A stretch of 64,000 bases of DNA from Prevotellaceae bacterium UBA3849 (lineage in GTDB: Bacteria > Bacteroidota > Bacteroidia > Bacteroidales > Bacteroidaceae), in NCBI GenBank assembly GCA_002392645.1, contig DGHL01000040.1:19352-83351 (forward strand), written 5' to 3'. The notes under the pieces are model-generated. The model did no database searches and was not told the origin of the DNA. It worked only from the letters and a program-made list of their open reading frames with translations. Positions 51,601 to 61,569 of this stretch are shown here, piece after piece (position 1 is the first letter of the stretch; each line of letters starts with the position of its first letter). Both the position numbers and the translations under genes were made by a program.

Positions 51601-52114
51601 TATCGTTTACCTTGGTAACTCACTGCCAAAGCTTCAGGGTGGTTTCTCACTCACTGCACAGTATGGCAACTGGAAGTTGATAGCACGTTTCACATATCGT
51701 TGGGGTAACAAGATCCTCAATGCTGCCCGTATGGGACTTGAGAGCATGTACGGTACCGACAACCAGTGTGCTTCCGTGAACTACCGCTGGCGTAAGGATG
51801 GTGACGTGACAGAGCTGCCACGTGCGTTGTATAACGCTGGATATAACTATGAGGTCAGCTCACGTTTCGTAGAGGACGGAGCATTCCTCCGCTTCCAGAA
51901 CCTGCAGGTTTCTTACAGCTTCCCTAAGAAGATGGTAAGGAAGTGGGGACTTAATTCTCTCTCAGCTTATGTCACTATGAACAATCTCTTCTGTTGGACA
52001 AAATATACAGGTATTGACCCAGAGATTGCGGCTTCTACGTATGCACCAGCTATTGATACCTCTAATACGCCAAGAGCTAAGTCAGTAACCGCAAGTCTTA
52101 GCTTCGGATTCTGA
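48683..52114 (+). CDS. SusC/RagA-type TonB-dependent outer-membrane transporter (first copy)
   Basis: The 1143-aa protein has a signal peptide (end near VMAQ) and a carboxypeptidase-D regulatory-like domain (about 28-105; GVVISGTVEDAMGPVMFANV). The plug domain at about 125-240 has LRGVSSLSGNSNPLIVVDD and VLKDAAATAIWGSRGANGVIEI, a SusC hallmark. The 22-strand barrel follows, ending KSVTASLSFGF. It imports a substrate captured by its SusD partner, encoded 49 nt downstream, using TonB energy. The substrate class is not evident. The start at 48683 is supported by the leader MNIMSKQKVLLTFILF. Confidence 0.95.
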   Translation: MNIMSKQKVLLTFILFVITQMVMAQGVVISGTVEDAMGPVMFANVTERDANDRIINATQTDMMGNFSMEVKNTKNMLVVSYVGSKTWKKKIGNETTFAIKLEDEKTTLNEVTVRGRRANAGGLNIQKKEISVSQQTFNLSEVEGMAFTSADEALQGEIAGLDIVSNSGNLGSGTTMRLRGVSSLSGNSNPLIVVDDKIFDYNEGDIDFENADTEAFSSLLAVNVDDIEKINVLKDAAATAIWGSRGANGVIEITTKRGKRGKPRVNLSYKFTGTWMPAGYQLLNGDQYTMMLKEEFYNPTQSADATKNIAEINYDKTWPEYNYWNRNTDWVDEVKQFGEQHEANVNITGGGQKATFRISAGYNHQTGTIIKQRLDRLTTRLVLDYNVSDRIKFSTNFALTYTDNLKNYTLGSSKNGNSNNNILAMALAMAPNMSIYRNNGEYYLMNPAGNDAKGQTPYTGNYSSEKMGSVYKIGNPVAYANSSWQKEQTYSIVPDFNLKYELLGIESNQSRLTFDGRVYFDIYAYSLPTYMPGSLSNGDYDAATYNYATNTEKNNFKLGARAQLVFTPYFKNEDFSLTMLGRYECNTGRYSYQYAAKSQLPNGLETIEAQANNRDMSNSLSTVKTASQNWVYNAHFSYKERYNISFSLRGDCSSGFGPDNPWFYSPSVSVRYNLSDEKFFEPLRKVVSMFGIRGSWGISGSTSAGAAQFYNTYKPSAGTYGTDAYTTLDGLKLTTLKPQKRQGLNLGFNLGFLNDIIEMDLNIYKEKTSDLIVKNAPIPSTTGYTVVSFANIGKIENKGWELSINANKFLKVKKFTLSASLNMAQNANELLEMNKDVLAGYNTKFEDVYTKRGNAARMNKVEIGAPLCSIYGYQSKGVFQYSYEYLTNYNTKMRQQNANWTSVDFENWINEQLAAGKTFPVATDANGHVIMTNNGEPQHLVYRYYNGTSEYQFQGGDAHYEDINHDGQINELDIVYLGNSLPKLQGGFSLTAQYGNWKLIARFTYRWGNKILNAARMGLESMYGTDNQCASVNYRWRKDGDVTELPRALYNAGYNYEVSSRFVEDGAFLRFQNLQVSYSFPKKMVRKWGLNSLSAYVTMNNLFCWTKYTGIDPEIAASTYAPAIDTSNTPRAKSVTASLSFGF

Positions 52115-52162
52115 TAATGTGACACTAAAATACAACATATAATTGTAAAGAGAAAACATAAT

Positions 52163-54001
52163 ATGAAAAAAATATTATCAATAATAGCAGTCTGTCTCGG
52201 TATGGTGTCATGTGTGGATACTGTGATACTTCCTGATGATAAGATTGTGGACGAAGATTACTGGCAGACAAAATCAGATGTGTCAGGCGTCGTGGCTGCT
52301 GCATATAGCCAGTTGAAGTCGGAGGATCTGCAGCGTAATCTCATCGTATGGGGCGATTTCCGCTCTGATGAGCTGCAGCTTTCAAACTCAGTTTCGCTGA
52401 CAAATACCACGGCGTATGTACAGGACCTTAATCAGGTATATTCGTTGAACATACTTCCAAGCAACGCATTTACCAATTGGAATAACCTATATTCTGCCAT
52501 CAACTATTGCAATCTCGTGATAGCCAAGGCAGAGGGAGTGGTTTCAATCGACCCTAATTATACATTAGGTGACTATAAGGCAGACATAGCAAAGGTTAAG
52601 GCCCTGCGCGCACTCTGTTATTTCTATCTGGTAAGAGTGTTCCGCGACGTACCAGTAAGCACAGAGGCTTATATGAATGACGGTCAGGAGCGTGAGATTG
52701 AGCAGAAAGCTCCTGCAGAGGTTCTTGAGATGTGTATCAGTGACCTTAAGGAGGTAGAGCCTGATGCACTGCTTTCTAACACCTATGGTGACTGGAGAGA
52801 TAAGGGCTACATGACAAAGGATGCTATTCATGCCTTGTTGGCTGATATATATCTGTGGCGTGCTTCTGTAAATCAGATGGACAATCCTGCACAGGCAAAA
52901 GCTGACTACGAGGAGTGCGTGGCTTATTGCGACAAAATCATAGCTGCAAAGAAAAATGCTCACGTAATGTTGCGTGGCGAGCAGGAGAAAGACTACTATC
53001 TTGCTAACAGTGACGACTATTATGATGATGTGTTTGGTTCATCAACTGGTGTTAATAGTAACGGTCGTACTATATTTGGTATGAATTCAGAAGAAAGTAT
53101 ATTTGAGATACAGTATCGCTATTATTCTTCTGTTAGTAACATACTTACCATGCAAGTTAACCCTGGCGTCTTGAAGATGTACTATAAGTTCAATGCTAAT
53201 AACAATGGTGCTACCTCTTATTTCATGACGACAAGCAACTATGGCGTGTATAGTAGTAGTACCAGTGGTACGAATTTATTCAAGAATACTGATGACGTAC
53301 GCCAGAATGAGTTTATCTTCGCAGCAAACAGCGGTCAGGAACAATACGCCGTACGTAAGTTCATTGCCACTTCGTCTTGCAATAAGAAGGCTGAGACATC
53401 TGGACCGGATGTGAACAATGTACGTCCTAACTGGATATTGTATCGTCTTACTGACATTATGCTGATGAAGGCAGAGGCATTGGTACAGCTCAACGAGTTG
53501 GCTAATCAGGATGCCGGTGACGGTGCAGAGGGAGACGAAGGCAATGAGGGTGATGGTTCAGAGTCTGTAGATTATCTCCAGCAGGCATTCAACCTCGTTT
53601 ATGCCGTTAATGTTCGTTCATTGCCAGATGGCTCTACGAATGTATTGAAATTTAACGTATATAAGGACAGGATGGAGTCATTGGTACTTCAGGAGCGTGC
53701 CCGTGAGCTTTGCTTCGAGGGCAAGCGCTGGTTTGACCTTATGCGTTATAACTATCGCCATGTATCAGGTGTACAATATGACAAGACTTTCGATCAGCAG
53801 GGAGGTAACTATGTAGCTAATTACAGTGAGATGCTTACGCTTGCCATGACGGCTAAGTATTCTTCTGTTGCGGCAATGGCAAGTAAGATGCCTACGGAGC
53901 CTTATCTCTATTGGCCTATTAATACAGGACAGATGGATGTGAACACAAAGTTGAAGCAGAACCCAGTATGGAAGGCTTCCGCATCATCTTCACGTAATTA
54001 A
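52163..54001 (+). CDS. SusD/RagB-type surface lipoprotein (first copy)
   Basis: The 612-aa protein has a lipobox at Cys17 (GMVSC). The N-terminal SusD-like TPR part (NLYSAINYCNLVIAKAEGV; AKVKALRALCYFYLVRVFRDVPV) is followed by the C-terminal domain with ERARELCFEGKRWFDLMRYN, the family signature, and ends with LKQNPVWK. It forms the lid of the SusC barrel and binds the imported ligand. Size is normal. A short acidic Gly/Asp-rich insertion (DGAEGDEGNEGDGSE) sits at about 455-470. Confidence 0.95.
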   Translation: MKKILSIIAVCLGMVSCVDTVILPDDKIVDEDYWQTKSDVSGVVAAAYSQLKSEDLQRNLIVWGDFRSDELQLSNSVSLTNTTAYVQDLNQVYSLNILPSNAFTNWNNLYSAINYCNLVIAKAEGVVSIDPNYTLGDYKADIAKVKALRALCYFYLVRVFRDVPVSTEAYMNDGQEREIEQKAPAEVLEMCISDLKEVEPDALLSNTYGDWRDKGYMTKDAIHALLADIYLWRASVNQMDNPAQAKADYEECVAYCDKIIAAKKNAHVMLRGEQEKDYYLANSDDYYDDVFGSSTGVNSNGRTIFGMNSEESIFEIQYRYYSSVSNILTMQVNPGVLKMYYKFNANNNGATSYFMTTSNYGVYSSSTSGTNLFKNTDDVRQNEFIFAANSGQEQYAVRKFIATSSCNKKAETSGPDVNNVRPNWILYRLTDIMLMKAEALVQLNELANQDAGDGAEGDEGNEGDGSESVDYLQQAFNLVYAVNVRSLPDGSTNVLKFNVYKDRMESLVLQERARELCFEGKRWFDLMRYNYRHVSGVQYDKTFDQQGGNYVANYSEMLTLAMTAKYSSVAAMASKMPTEPYLYWPINTGQMDVNTKLKQNPVWKASASSSRN

Positions 54002-54036
54002 TAGATAATGTTTTTATTCTATTTAAACTTAAAATA

Positions 54037-56232
54037 GTGAATATTATGAAGATTAACATAAAAAGCAAAACTCTCTCTCTGTTTGCAGTAGCCATGCTTG
54101 GTACTCCTATGGTGGTGTCATGTGTGGATGAGCCTGATGCGTCGAATCTTTACACTGCACTGGATCTTACTATAGAGCAGACTTTGGAGAATGATGAGGA
54201 TTTGTCTGCCTTCAATGCTATATTGAAGAAGACAATCTATGCAAATACCTTGTCAACATGGGGCAAATATTCTTGTTTTGCTCCTGTAAACGAGGGCGTG
54301 TCTCTGTATCTGGATTCTTTGTATAACGATAAGTCATGTGACGGAATAGTGAAGCCTTTGCACAACGGCATCAAGGAAGTTCCAAACTTTGAGAGTCTGG
54401 ATGTGATGGAAAAGGTAGAGCTTATGCCAAAGGAACTTTGCGTGGATTTGGCTAAATATCACCTTTCAGGCGATGAGTGCTCCATGGCAGATGTTTCTGG
54501 TCAGACAACGTGGAACACCATGTTGCTCGGACGATATGTAAACGTACATATTGATAATGGTAAGACATGGCTCGGTCCAGATTCCTACATCATTGAGGGT
54601 GACGTGTCTTGTTCAAATGGTCTGATACAGAAGCTGTCAGGTATGATTCGCCGTGAGGATCGTCTTATAGCTGAACAGCTGGCTACTGATGAGAACTTCA
54701 GCATCTTCTCAGAGGCACTGAAAGCAACAGGAATAGATCAGGAACTCACGGTAGAGAAGAAGGATACTGTTTTCTCTCTTGCTGAAAGTAAACCAACAGA
54801 TCGTGATGGTAATGCATTGTATTGCCCTACCGAGTGTAAGGTGGCATTCACCATCTTCGCTGAGAGCGACGACGTGTTTGCGCAGGCAGGAATTACAGAC
54901 TTCCAGAGCTTGGTAGAGAAGTGTAAGGAATGGTATGGAGGTTCTGCCGCTTGGTATAACTATCTCAACGAGAAGAATATCCAGGTTTCTACTGGCGATG
55001 ACTATACTAATGAGTGGAACGTACTCCACATGTTCGTAGCTTATCACATACTTCGCGCAGGCATGCCTGTTGACCAGATTGTATATGAGAAGACAAACAG
55101 CAATCAGTCTGTGTGGAATGTATCATTTGGATATGAGCCTCAGGAGTATTTTGAGACGATGTTGCCTAACACTCTCTTGAAGGTATGGGCAACCAATCCT
55201 AACTCGCAAGGCAAGGAGCCAAAGCTGTGGATTAACCGCTACCGTCAGAACAATACTCTGACAGATGAGTACGGAACGCTGGGTTCTGATGCTACTCACC
55301 CGATTATCTTCCCAGGTGTACAGATTGATCGTACATACAACAAGGGTACCCTTAATGGATATATCCATAAGATCAACGGAATCTTGAAGTATGATCAGCA
55401 GACTGTCGCTTCATTCTATGAGCGTATCCGTCTTGACTCTTCTACATTCTTGTATGAGTTGATAAACAACGGTATCAGAAATGCAACAGCATCACAGGTT
55501 TCAAATATGAACGGTGGCGGTGATGGAAACCGTGTAGCATTCGATGTTAACTATTTTGATAATATTGTATGCTACAATCCTAATACAGTGCTTCGCTTTA
55601 ATGTGCTTGGTGCATGGCGTGCGCATAACTCAGACCAGTTCCAGGGTTGGGATACATACGACATAGCATTCAAGTTGCCTCATGTGCCAACAGGTGAATA
55701 TGAGCTCCGCATTATCTATCCTCCTATGATTAGAGGTGGTATGATGCAGTTCTACCTTGGTGAGTCAAGTGACCAGGCAGAGATGGTGGCACAAGGTACA
55801 CCATTTGATGCACAGCTGAATCCGTATGAGAATGCTTCTTTCGGTTTCATTGATGTGGACCCAGACAATGAGGAGTTTGGTATAGAGAGCGATCAGGTGA
55901 TGCACGTACGTGGTTATATGCGTGCACCTGCCTCATTCTCTCGTGCAACGTATAATACGAATACAAACAAGCTGACGGTGACAGCAGATGATCCTTATGC
56001 AGCTTGTAGGCAGATGACAGGTGGCACAAGCTGTCGCACAGAATCAGGCTATGGCACGATGATGCTGCGCCGTGTAGTATGTACACAGCAGTTCAAGCAG
56101 GGTACTGACTACTGGTTGCGAATAAAGAACCTCATCACGAATGCAGCAAACCTTGGATGGTCGTTCGATTTCGTAGAACTCGTACCTACAGGTATCGTAA
56201 ACAGTCAGACAATGATGGAGGACTGGTACTAA
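54037..56232 (+). CDS. Fasciclin-domain lipoprotein (second)
   Basis: The 731-aa protein has a lipobox ending at Cys29 (VVSC). A FAS1-like N-terminal region (LSAFNAILKKTIYANTLSTWGKYSCFAPVNEGVSLYL) and a second module (FTIFAESDDVFAQAGI) occur, with SCSNGLIQKLSG and GTLNGYIHKINGILKY as the closing NG-I strands. The last 200 residues (PTGEYELRIIYPPMIRGGMMQFYLG) resemble a carbohydrate-binding beta-sandwich and may bind ligand. It lies between the first SusD and a third fasciclin gene and is probably cotranscribed. Confidence 0.82.
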   Translation: MNIMKINIKSKTLSLFAVAMLGTPMVVSCVDEPDASNLYTALDLTIEQTLENDEDLSAFNAILKKTIYANTLSTWGKYSCFAPVNEGVSLYLDSLYNDKSCDGIVKPLHNGIKEVPNFESLDVMEKVELMPKELCVDLAKYHLSGDECSMADVSGQTTWNTMLLGRYVNVHIDNGKTWLGPDSYIIEGDVSCSNGLIQKLSGMIRREDRLIAEQLATDENFSIFSEALKATGIDQELTVEKKDTVFSLAESKPTDRDGNALYCPTECKVAFTIFAESDDVFAQAGITDFQSLVEKCKEWYGGSAAWYNYLNEKNIQVSTGDDYTNEWNVLHMFVAYHILRAGMPVDQIVYEKTNSNQSVWNVSFGYEPQEYFETMLPNTLLKVWATNPNSQGKEPKLWINRYRQNNTLTDEYGTLGSDATHPIIFPGVQIDRTYNKGTLNGYIHKINGILKYDQQTVASFYERIRLDSSTFLYELINNGIRNATASQVSNMNGGGDGNRVAFDVNYFDNIVCYNPNTVLRFNVLGAWRAHNSDQFQGWDTYDIAFKLPHVPTGEYELRIIYPPMIRGGMMQFYLGESSDQAEMVAQGTPFDAQLNPYENASFGFIDVDPDNEEFGIESDQVMHVRGYMRAPASFSRATYNTNTNKLTVTADDPYAACRQMTGGTSCRTESGYGTMMLRRVVCTQQFKQGTDYWLRIKNLITNAANLGWSFDFVELVPTGIVNSQTMMEDWY

Positions 56233-56299
56233 TTAGTTAAACATATAAGTTGAATAATTAGTAGTTCAAGTATATTAACCGTTTAAGAGAACGATTCTT

Positions 56300-58183
56300 A
56301 TGAAGTACAATAATAAAATAGGTATGATGATAGTAGCAGGCGGAATGCTTGCTGCTACCTCATGCTCCGATTTCTCAGACTACAATACTGCTCCAGATGA
56401 CTTCGGTATGACTGGTGGCAAGACATTGTGGCAGAATATCAGTGAGATCAATAATTTGTCAAAGTTCGCAGAGATTGTGGAGAAGGTAGGCTTCAAGTCT
56501 AATTTGGATGCTCCTACATTCTACACTTTGTTTGCACCGCAGGATGGTACTTACAATGCCGACTCTGTATTACAGATATTGGAGTCAGGCCTGCCAGAGG
56601 ACACTGCAATCGTGCTGAAGGAGTTCGTAAAACAGCATGTGGTACAGTTCAACCATCCTCTCAACGCAGCATTAGAGGAGTCAACACTTTTGTCACTCAA
56701 TGCTAAGACTCATGCCTTTTCACCATTGCATTATGGCGATGCTACTTTCACCAACAATGTCAACATTCCTGCAAGTAACGGTGTGATACATATCACCAAT
56801 GGTAATGAGGGCTTCTATACCAACATATACGAGTATCTTGACAAGATAGAAGGTTGCGACTTGTTCCGTGACTATGTCAAGAAGTATGACGAACAGTATA
56901 TTGATGAGTCAAACTCAGTGATGGGTCCTATCGTAAATGGCGTACAGAGCTATGAGTACATAGAGTATGCTCACCGCAACTCTGTAATAAATGGCATATT
57001 ACGTGCGCAGCTTGAGAATGAGGACAGTTTATACACTATGCTGTTCCCAAATGACAAGGCATGGACCAACTCATATAACAGGATACACAAAGACTACAAG
57101 TATCTGAAGAAGATGAGTTACACAGACCTGACAGCTACGACGGTTGCCGGCGCTTCAATGAAGGTGACCGATGGTAAGGCTGATATTACGGTAACTTCAG
57201 ATCCCGCTTACCTTACCGACTCATTGACAAAGAAAATGATGATTTCTGATCTGGCATTTTCACACGGCTATCCATGTAACGACGTACTGCTCTCTGGAGG
57301 TGGTACGAAGGTTGATAGTGTCTTCAGTACTACCAGAGACTTTTTGGTAAGTGCCAAGGACATAGAGGATCATACCTTGGAGAAATATCGTATGTCAAAC
57401 GGTTTCGTAAGACTTACGGACTCTATACCATTCCAGCCATGGCAGACTTTTGAGCCTATTATTACAACCACCAGACGCGTACGTGTGTTGAATGGTGCAG
57501 GTGGTACGTTCTCAATTGCAAAGGAAAAATTCAAGAAGGGTGGCGAACGTGATACTCTGTTTAAGTATGTCCCTGATTATTTCTATGATCGCATTCTTGG
57601 TGAGAAGAGTGGTGACTCAAAGTACTTCACGTTTACGACCACACAAAGTACCACACAGTCCTCAATACCAGAGTTGGATTTCGCTATAGCGAGAGAACAG
57701 GGTGATAAGTATATCAGTAACGTTCTTTCAACGACATATCATATATATGTGTTGACTATTCCTAACCAGATATTGGATAATGTAGAAGAAGGCATAATCA
57801 CTAAGCAGAAACCATACTATCTCAGTTTCTACCTTAACTATACCGACTCAACAGAGAGTGGTGACCCAGTGATAAAGCATCAGCAGCTGTTCCTTAGCGA
57901 GAATGCTGACCCATCATGGGGACCAAAGGAGGTAACAGAGAGTAAGGTTCGCCACATCGTGACAGAGCCAGGCTATGCCCAGGTGATCGATCTTGGTGAG
58001 TTTACTTTCCCGGTATCATACTATGGTACGGAGGCTTGCCCAAGTCTTATGATGTGTCACACACAGAAGTTTAATACATCTACGAAGCGTAACTCGTATG
58101 AGCATGAGCTGCGTGTTGCTGGAGTCTATCTGGTTCCTGTAGAGGCAAACGATTACTTCATTACAAAGTCAGATAAGGAATGA
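56300..58183 (+). CDS. Fasciclin-domain lipoprotein (third)
   Basis: The 627-aa protein has a lipobox ending at Cys22 (ATSC). FAS1-like modules appear at about 45-165 (LSKFAEIVEKVGFKSNLDAP; YTLFAPQDGTY; NGVIHITNGNEGF) and about 180-380 (LYTMLFPNDKAWTNSY; GFVRLTDSIPF). The remainder is beta-rich and unrecognised. With two other FAS1 lipoproteins in the same operon, a joint surface complex with SusC/D is plausible. Confidence 0.8.
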   Translation: MKYNNKIGMMIVAGGMLAATSCSDFSDYNTAPDDFGMTGGKTLWQNISEINNLSKFAEIVEKVGFKSNLDAPTFYTLFAPQDGTYNADSVLQILESGLPEDTAIVLKEFVKQHVVQFNHPLNAALEESTLLSLNAKTHAFSPLHYGDATFTNNVNIPASNGVIHITNGNEGFYTNIYEYLDKIEGCDLFRDYVKKYDEQYIDESNSVMGPIVNGVQSYEYIEYAHRNSVINGILRAQLENEDSLYTMLFPNDKAWTNSYNRIHKDYKYLKKMSYTDLTATTVAGASMKVTDGKADITVTSDPAYLTDSLTKKMMISDLAFSHGYPCNDVLLSGGGTKVDSVFSTTRDFLVSAKDIEDHTLEKYRMSNGFVRLTDSIPFQPWQTFEPIITTTRRVRVLNGAGGTFSIAKEKFKKGGERDTLFKYVPDYFYDRILGEKSGDSKYFTFTTTQSTTQSSIPELDFAIAREQGDKYISNVLSTTYHIYVLTIPNQILDNVEEGIITKQKPYYLSFYLNYTDSTESGDPVIKHQQLFLSENADPSWGPKEVTESKVRHIVTEPGYAQVIDLGEFTFPVSYYGTEACPSLMMCHTQKFNTSTKRNSYEHELRVAGVYLVPVEANDYFITKSDKE

Positions 58184-58214
58184 AGATATTAACAAAGAAT
58201 AACGAAGAATAGTT

Positions 58215-61200
58215 ATGAAGAGCAATATATATGACATTATGCAGCGCTTGGGCCAGAGGCTTCTGCTCTGCTTTATAGCAACTACATTGTCATGCGCGGT
58301 TTATGCTCAGGATGAATCGGATGATTCTTTTGCGGAAGAAGAAGCACCAACCCTGAAACAGCCGAAGCGTAAGACCGCTGTGGACAATGTTCCTACATGT
58401 GAAATAAAAGGTATCGTAGTAGATGAGGCAAACGGACAGCCACTTGCAGGTGTACGCGTGCAGGCTACTGATGACAATCGTTTCACTGCTATGACGAATG
58501 CAACGGGTGAGTTCACCATAAAGGTGCCAACATATACTACATCTTTATATGTACAGGCTCCACGTCACATGTCACAGCATGTAGGTATCAATGCTGCCGA
58601 CGAAAAACAGACGGTAAAGGTATCAATGTTGTCAGACAACTTCCGTCCAATGTATGATGAGAAAACGATTTACACATCTCAGAATACATTTACCGCTATC
58701 GGCAACAGACTTTCAATAGATGATGAGATAGGTGCGAAACTCGGTGGTGACATACGTACAATCATGCGCAATGGTAACGAGGAGCAGGGTGCCATGATGC
58801 TTATACGTGGTATCAATTCCATTAATGCCAACTCACAGCCATTGGTTATTCTTGATGGTGTAGAGCTGGACATGCAGCGTAACCGCAACTCACTTCACCT
58901 GGGAGACTATTTCAATATCCTGTCAGCCATTTCACCAGAGGATATAGAAAAGGTGACAGTGGTAAAGAATGCTACGGCATTGTATGGTGCACGTGGTGCC
59001 AATGGCGTAATCCTGATTGAGACAAAGCGTGGTCATTCAATGGCTACACGCATTGACTTCAAGGCTTCTGCCGGCATTACGACAATACCTTCACTGCCTA
59101 CTGTTATGAATGCAAGTCAGTATCGTAACTATATCGTAGAGCAGCTCGGTACAGTGCCTGCGGTTCAGGATTATATGACAAATACGGGAAAACTGATGTC
59201 TTTCCGTTTCCTCAATGACGACAAGTCTGGTTACTTCTACAACATGTATCATAATGATACAAAGTGGACTGATGACGTATATCGTACTGCTGTAACACAG
59301 AACTATAGTATAAACGTGCAGGGTGGTGATGATATAGGTATGTATCACCTTTCAGTTGGTTACAGTTCAATAGACAAGAACATCAAGGAAACTTCCTTTG
59401 ACCGTATCAACGTACGTTTCAATACAGACATCAGTCTGCTTGAGAACCTCAGCACGAAGTTTGACATGTCGTTCTCTCGTACAAACACATATTTGTTTGA
59501 TGACGGCTTTGCAGAGGATATGTCACTCAGTACAGTGACATCACCTACACAGATGGCATTGATAAAGAGCCCATTGCTCAACGCATATCAGTACAATCAC
59601 TATGTAGGCGGCTTCACATCATTGCTCAGTGAGGCTGATGACCTCTTCACTTCACTCGACTCTTACAAGTATTCTTTAGGTAACCCAGTTGCTTTGATAG
59701 AGAAAGGTAATGGCGAGCGTAAGAACAAGAATGAGAATACATTCTTCAACGTAGCTATTGCTCCTACATGGAACATCCTGCCAAACCTCTCTGCAACTAC
59801 GCACTTCAGTTACTACCTGAACCGTAACGCACAGGCATATTATCGTCCACTTGGAGGTATGCCATCGTTCTATGTGGAGAACCTGGGCCGAGTATATAGC
59901 AAAGTTGCGTCTGTCTTCTCTAAGGAGACAAACATCATAAGCAATACTCACATAGACTGGAATAAGAAGTATGGTGCAAATGACCTGGCTGTAATGGGAG
60001 GTTTCCGCTATACATATTTCTCTTACGATGACAGTGAGTTGAGCACTCAGTATGTTACAAGTACCGGTAATGACAAGAACCCTACGATGAATGTAGCTCA
60101 TCGCTCAGACATCACAGGTCATAGTGACGTATGGAAGAACATGCAGTGGTATGCAAGTGCAGACTATAGCTATGCAAATCGTTTCTATGCAACACTGTCA
60201 CTCTTGTTGGAGGCAAACAGCCGTTTCGGTGACAATGTGAGCAGCAAGGCAAGTATAGGTCTTGCAGGTGTGCGCTGGGCTATCTTCCCAAGTGCCCAGA
60301 TTGGATGGGTTATGTCTAATGAGAAGTGGTTCCCAAAGAACTTCTTCGTTAACTACCTGAAGGTATTTGGTGGCTTTGATGTAAGCGGAAATGATGATAT
60401 TTCTAACTATGCTGCACGTTCATCTTATTCTACCGTTCGTTATAATAATGACCAGATAGGTGTTAAGATCAGCAACGTAGGTAATGACCTCATCAAGTGG
60501 GAGACCACTCTGAAGTACAATGCAGGCTTCAAGGCTAATATGTTTAACAACCGTCTGAGTCTCGGCGTAGATGCTTATTATCATAGAACAAAAGACTTGT
60601 TGTCACTAAAGAGCTTCGACAATCCAATCGGTGGTATCAACAACTATTGGATTAATGACGGAAGCCTTGACAACTACGGTGTAGAGTTAGCTTTCAGCGG
60701 CAAGCCTATTGAGAAGAAGAATCTTCACCTGGAGATAGGTGCAACAATGGGTTCATACAAAAACAGGGTAGGCAAGCTTACCGATGGTGAGTTCACTACA
60801 TCTGTATATGGCGACAACAATATCCTGACAAAAGAAGGCTATTCTGCAGGAGTATTCTATGGCTACCAGACAGCAGACCATGTGTTCAGCACAGAGGCAG
60901 AGGCTGCTACGGCTTATAATGGCACAGACTATCTGAAGTATAAGGATGCTACTGGTGCAGACTATACCTTCAATGCAGGTGACGTGCATTTCATAGATCA
61001 GAATGGCGATGGCTATATCGATGAGCAGGACAAGGTCGTAATAGGTAATCCGAACCCTGACATCTATGGTAACATCTTCGCAACCCTGACATGGAAGAGA
61101 TTTACCTTCAACATGTCATTCAACTACAGTGTAGGAAATGACGTATATAACTACCAGCGTTACATCCTGAACTCAGGAGCTTCTCTTTACAACCAGCAGG

Positions 61201-61553
61201 TTGCAGAGATAGGACACTGGCGTTATGAGGGTCAGATAACAGATATCCCACGTTTGGCATTTAATGATCCAAAGTTAAACAACCGCTTCTCTGACCGTTG
61301 GATAGAGGATGGATCATATCTGCGTATGAAGACACTGAGCGTAGCTTACCAGATTCCGGTTCCTGAGTCATGGCAGTCATGGTTGCAGGGAGTATCAGTA
61401 TGGGGTGAAGCACGTAACCTCTTTACATTGACTAAATATACAGGCAATGATCCTGAGTTCAGTGTGGGTAACAGTGTACTCTATCAGGGAGTTGACTGCG
61501 GCAATATAGCACAGAGTCGCTCATTTATACTTGGTGTGAAGATTAACTTATAA
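58215..61553 (+). CDS. SusC/RagA-type TonB-dependent outer-membrane transporter (second copy)
   Basis: The 1112-aa protein has a signal peptide (end near VYAQ), a short acidic and basic linker (SDDSFAEEEAPTLKQPKRK), a carboxypeptidase-D regulatory-like domain (about 58-135; CEIKGIVVDEANGQPLAGVRV) and a plug domain (about 155-285; LIRGINSINANSQPLVILDG; VVKNATALYGARGANGVILIE). The barrel ends SRSFILGVKINL. It differs clearly from the first SusC, so it probably carries another part or size of ligand. Its SusD partner gene follows 16 nt downstream. Confidence 0.95.
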   Translation: MKSNIYDIMQRLGQRLLLCFIATTLSCAVYAQDESDDSFAEEEAPTLKQPKRKTAVDNVPTCEIKGIVVDEANGQPLAGVRVQATDDNRFTAMTNATGEFTIKVPTYTTSLYVQAPRHMSQHVGINAADEKQTVKVSMLSDNFRPMYDEKTIYTSQNTFTAIGNRLSIDDEIGAKLGGDIRTIMRNGNEEQGAMMLIRGINSINANSQPLVILDGVELDMQRNRNSLHLGDYFNILSAISPEDIEKVTVVKNATALYGARGANGVILIETKRGHSMATRIDFKASAGITTIPSLPTVMNASQYRNYIVEQLGTVPAVQDYMTNTGKLMSFRFLNDDKSGYFYNMYHNDTKWTDDVYRTAVTQNYSINVQGGDDIGMYHLSVGYSSIDKNIKETSFDRINVRFNTDISLLENLSTKFDMSFSRTNTYLFDDGFAEDMSLSTVTSPTQMALIKSPLLNAYQYNHYVGGFTSLLSEADDLFTSLDSYKYSLGNPVALIEKGNGERKNKNENTFFNVAIAPTWNILPNLSATTHFSYYLNRNAQAYYRPLGGMPSFYVENLGRVYSKVASVFSKETNIISNTHIDWNKKYGANDLAVMGGFRYTYFSYDDSELSTQYVTSTGNDKNPTMNVAHRSDITGHSDVWKNMQWYASADYSYANRFYATLSLLLEANSRFGDNVSSKASIGLAGVRWAIFPSAQIGWVMSNEKWFPKNFFVNYLKVFGGFDVSGNDDISNYAARSSYSTVRYNNDQIGVKISNVGNDLIKWETTLKYNAGFKANMFNNRLSLGVDAYYHRTKDLLSLKSFDNPIGGINNYWINDGSLDNYGVELAFSGKPIEKKNLHLEIGATMGSYKNRVGKLTDGEFTTSVYGDNNILTKEGYSAGVFYGYQTADHVFSTEAEAATAYNGTDYLKYKDATGADYTFNAGDVHFIDQNGDGYIDEQDKVVIGNPNPDIYGNIFATLTWKRFTFNMSFNYSVGNDVYNYQRYILNSGASLYNQQVAEIGHWRYEGQITDIPRLAFNDPKLNNRFSDRWIEDGSYLRMKTLSVAYQIPVPESWQSWLQGVSVWGEARNLFTLTKYTGNDPEFSVGNSVLYQGVDCGNIAQSRSFILGVKINL

Positions 61554-61569
61554 ACCAAAGATTTGCACA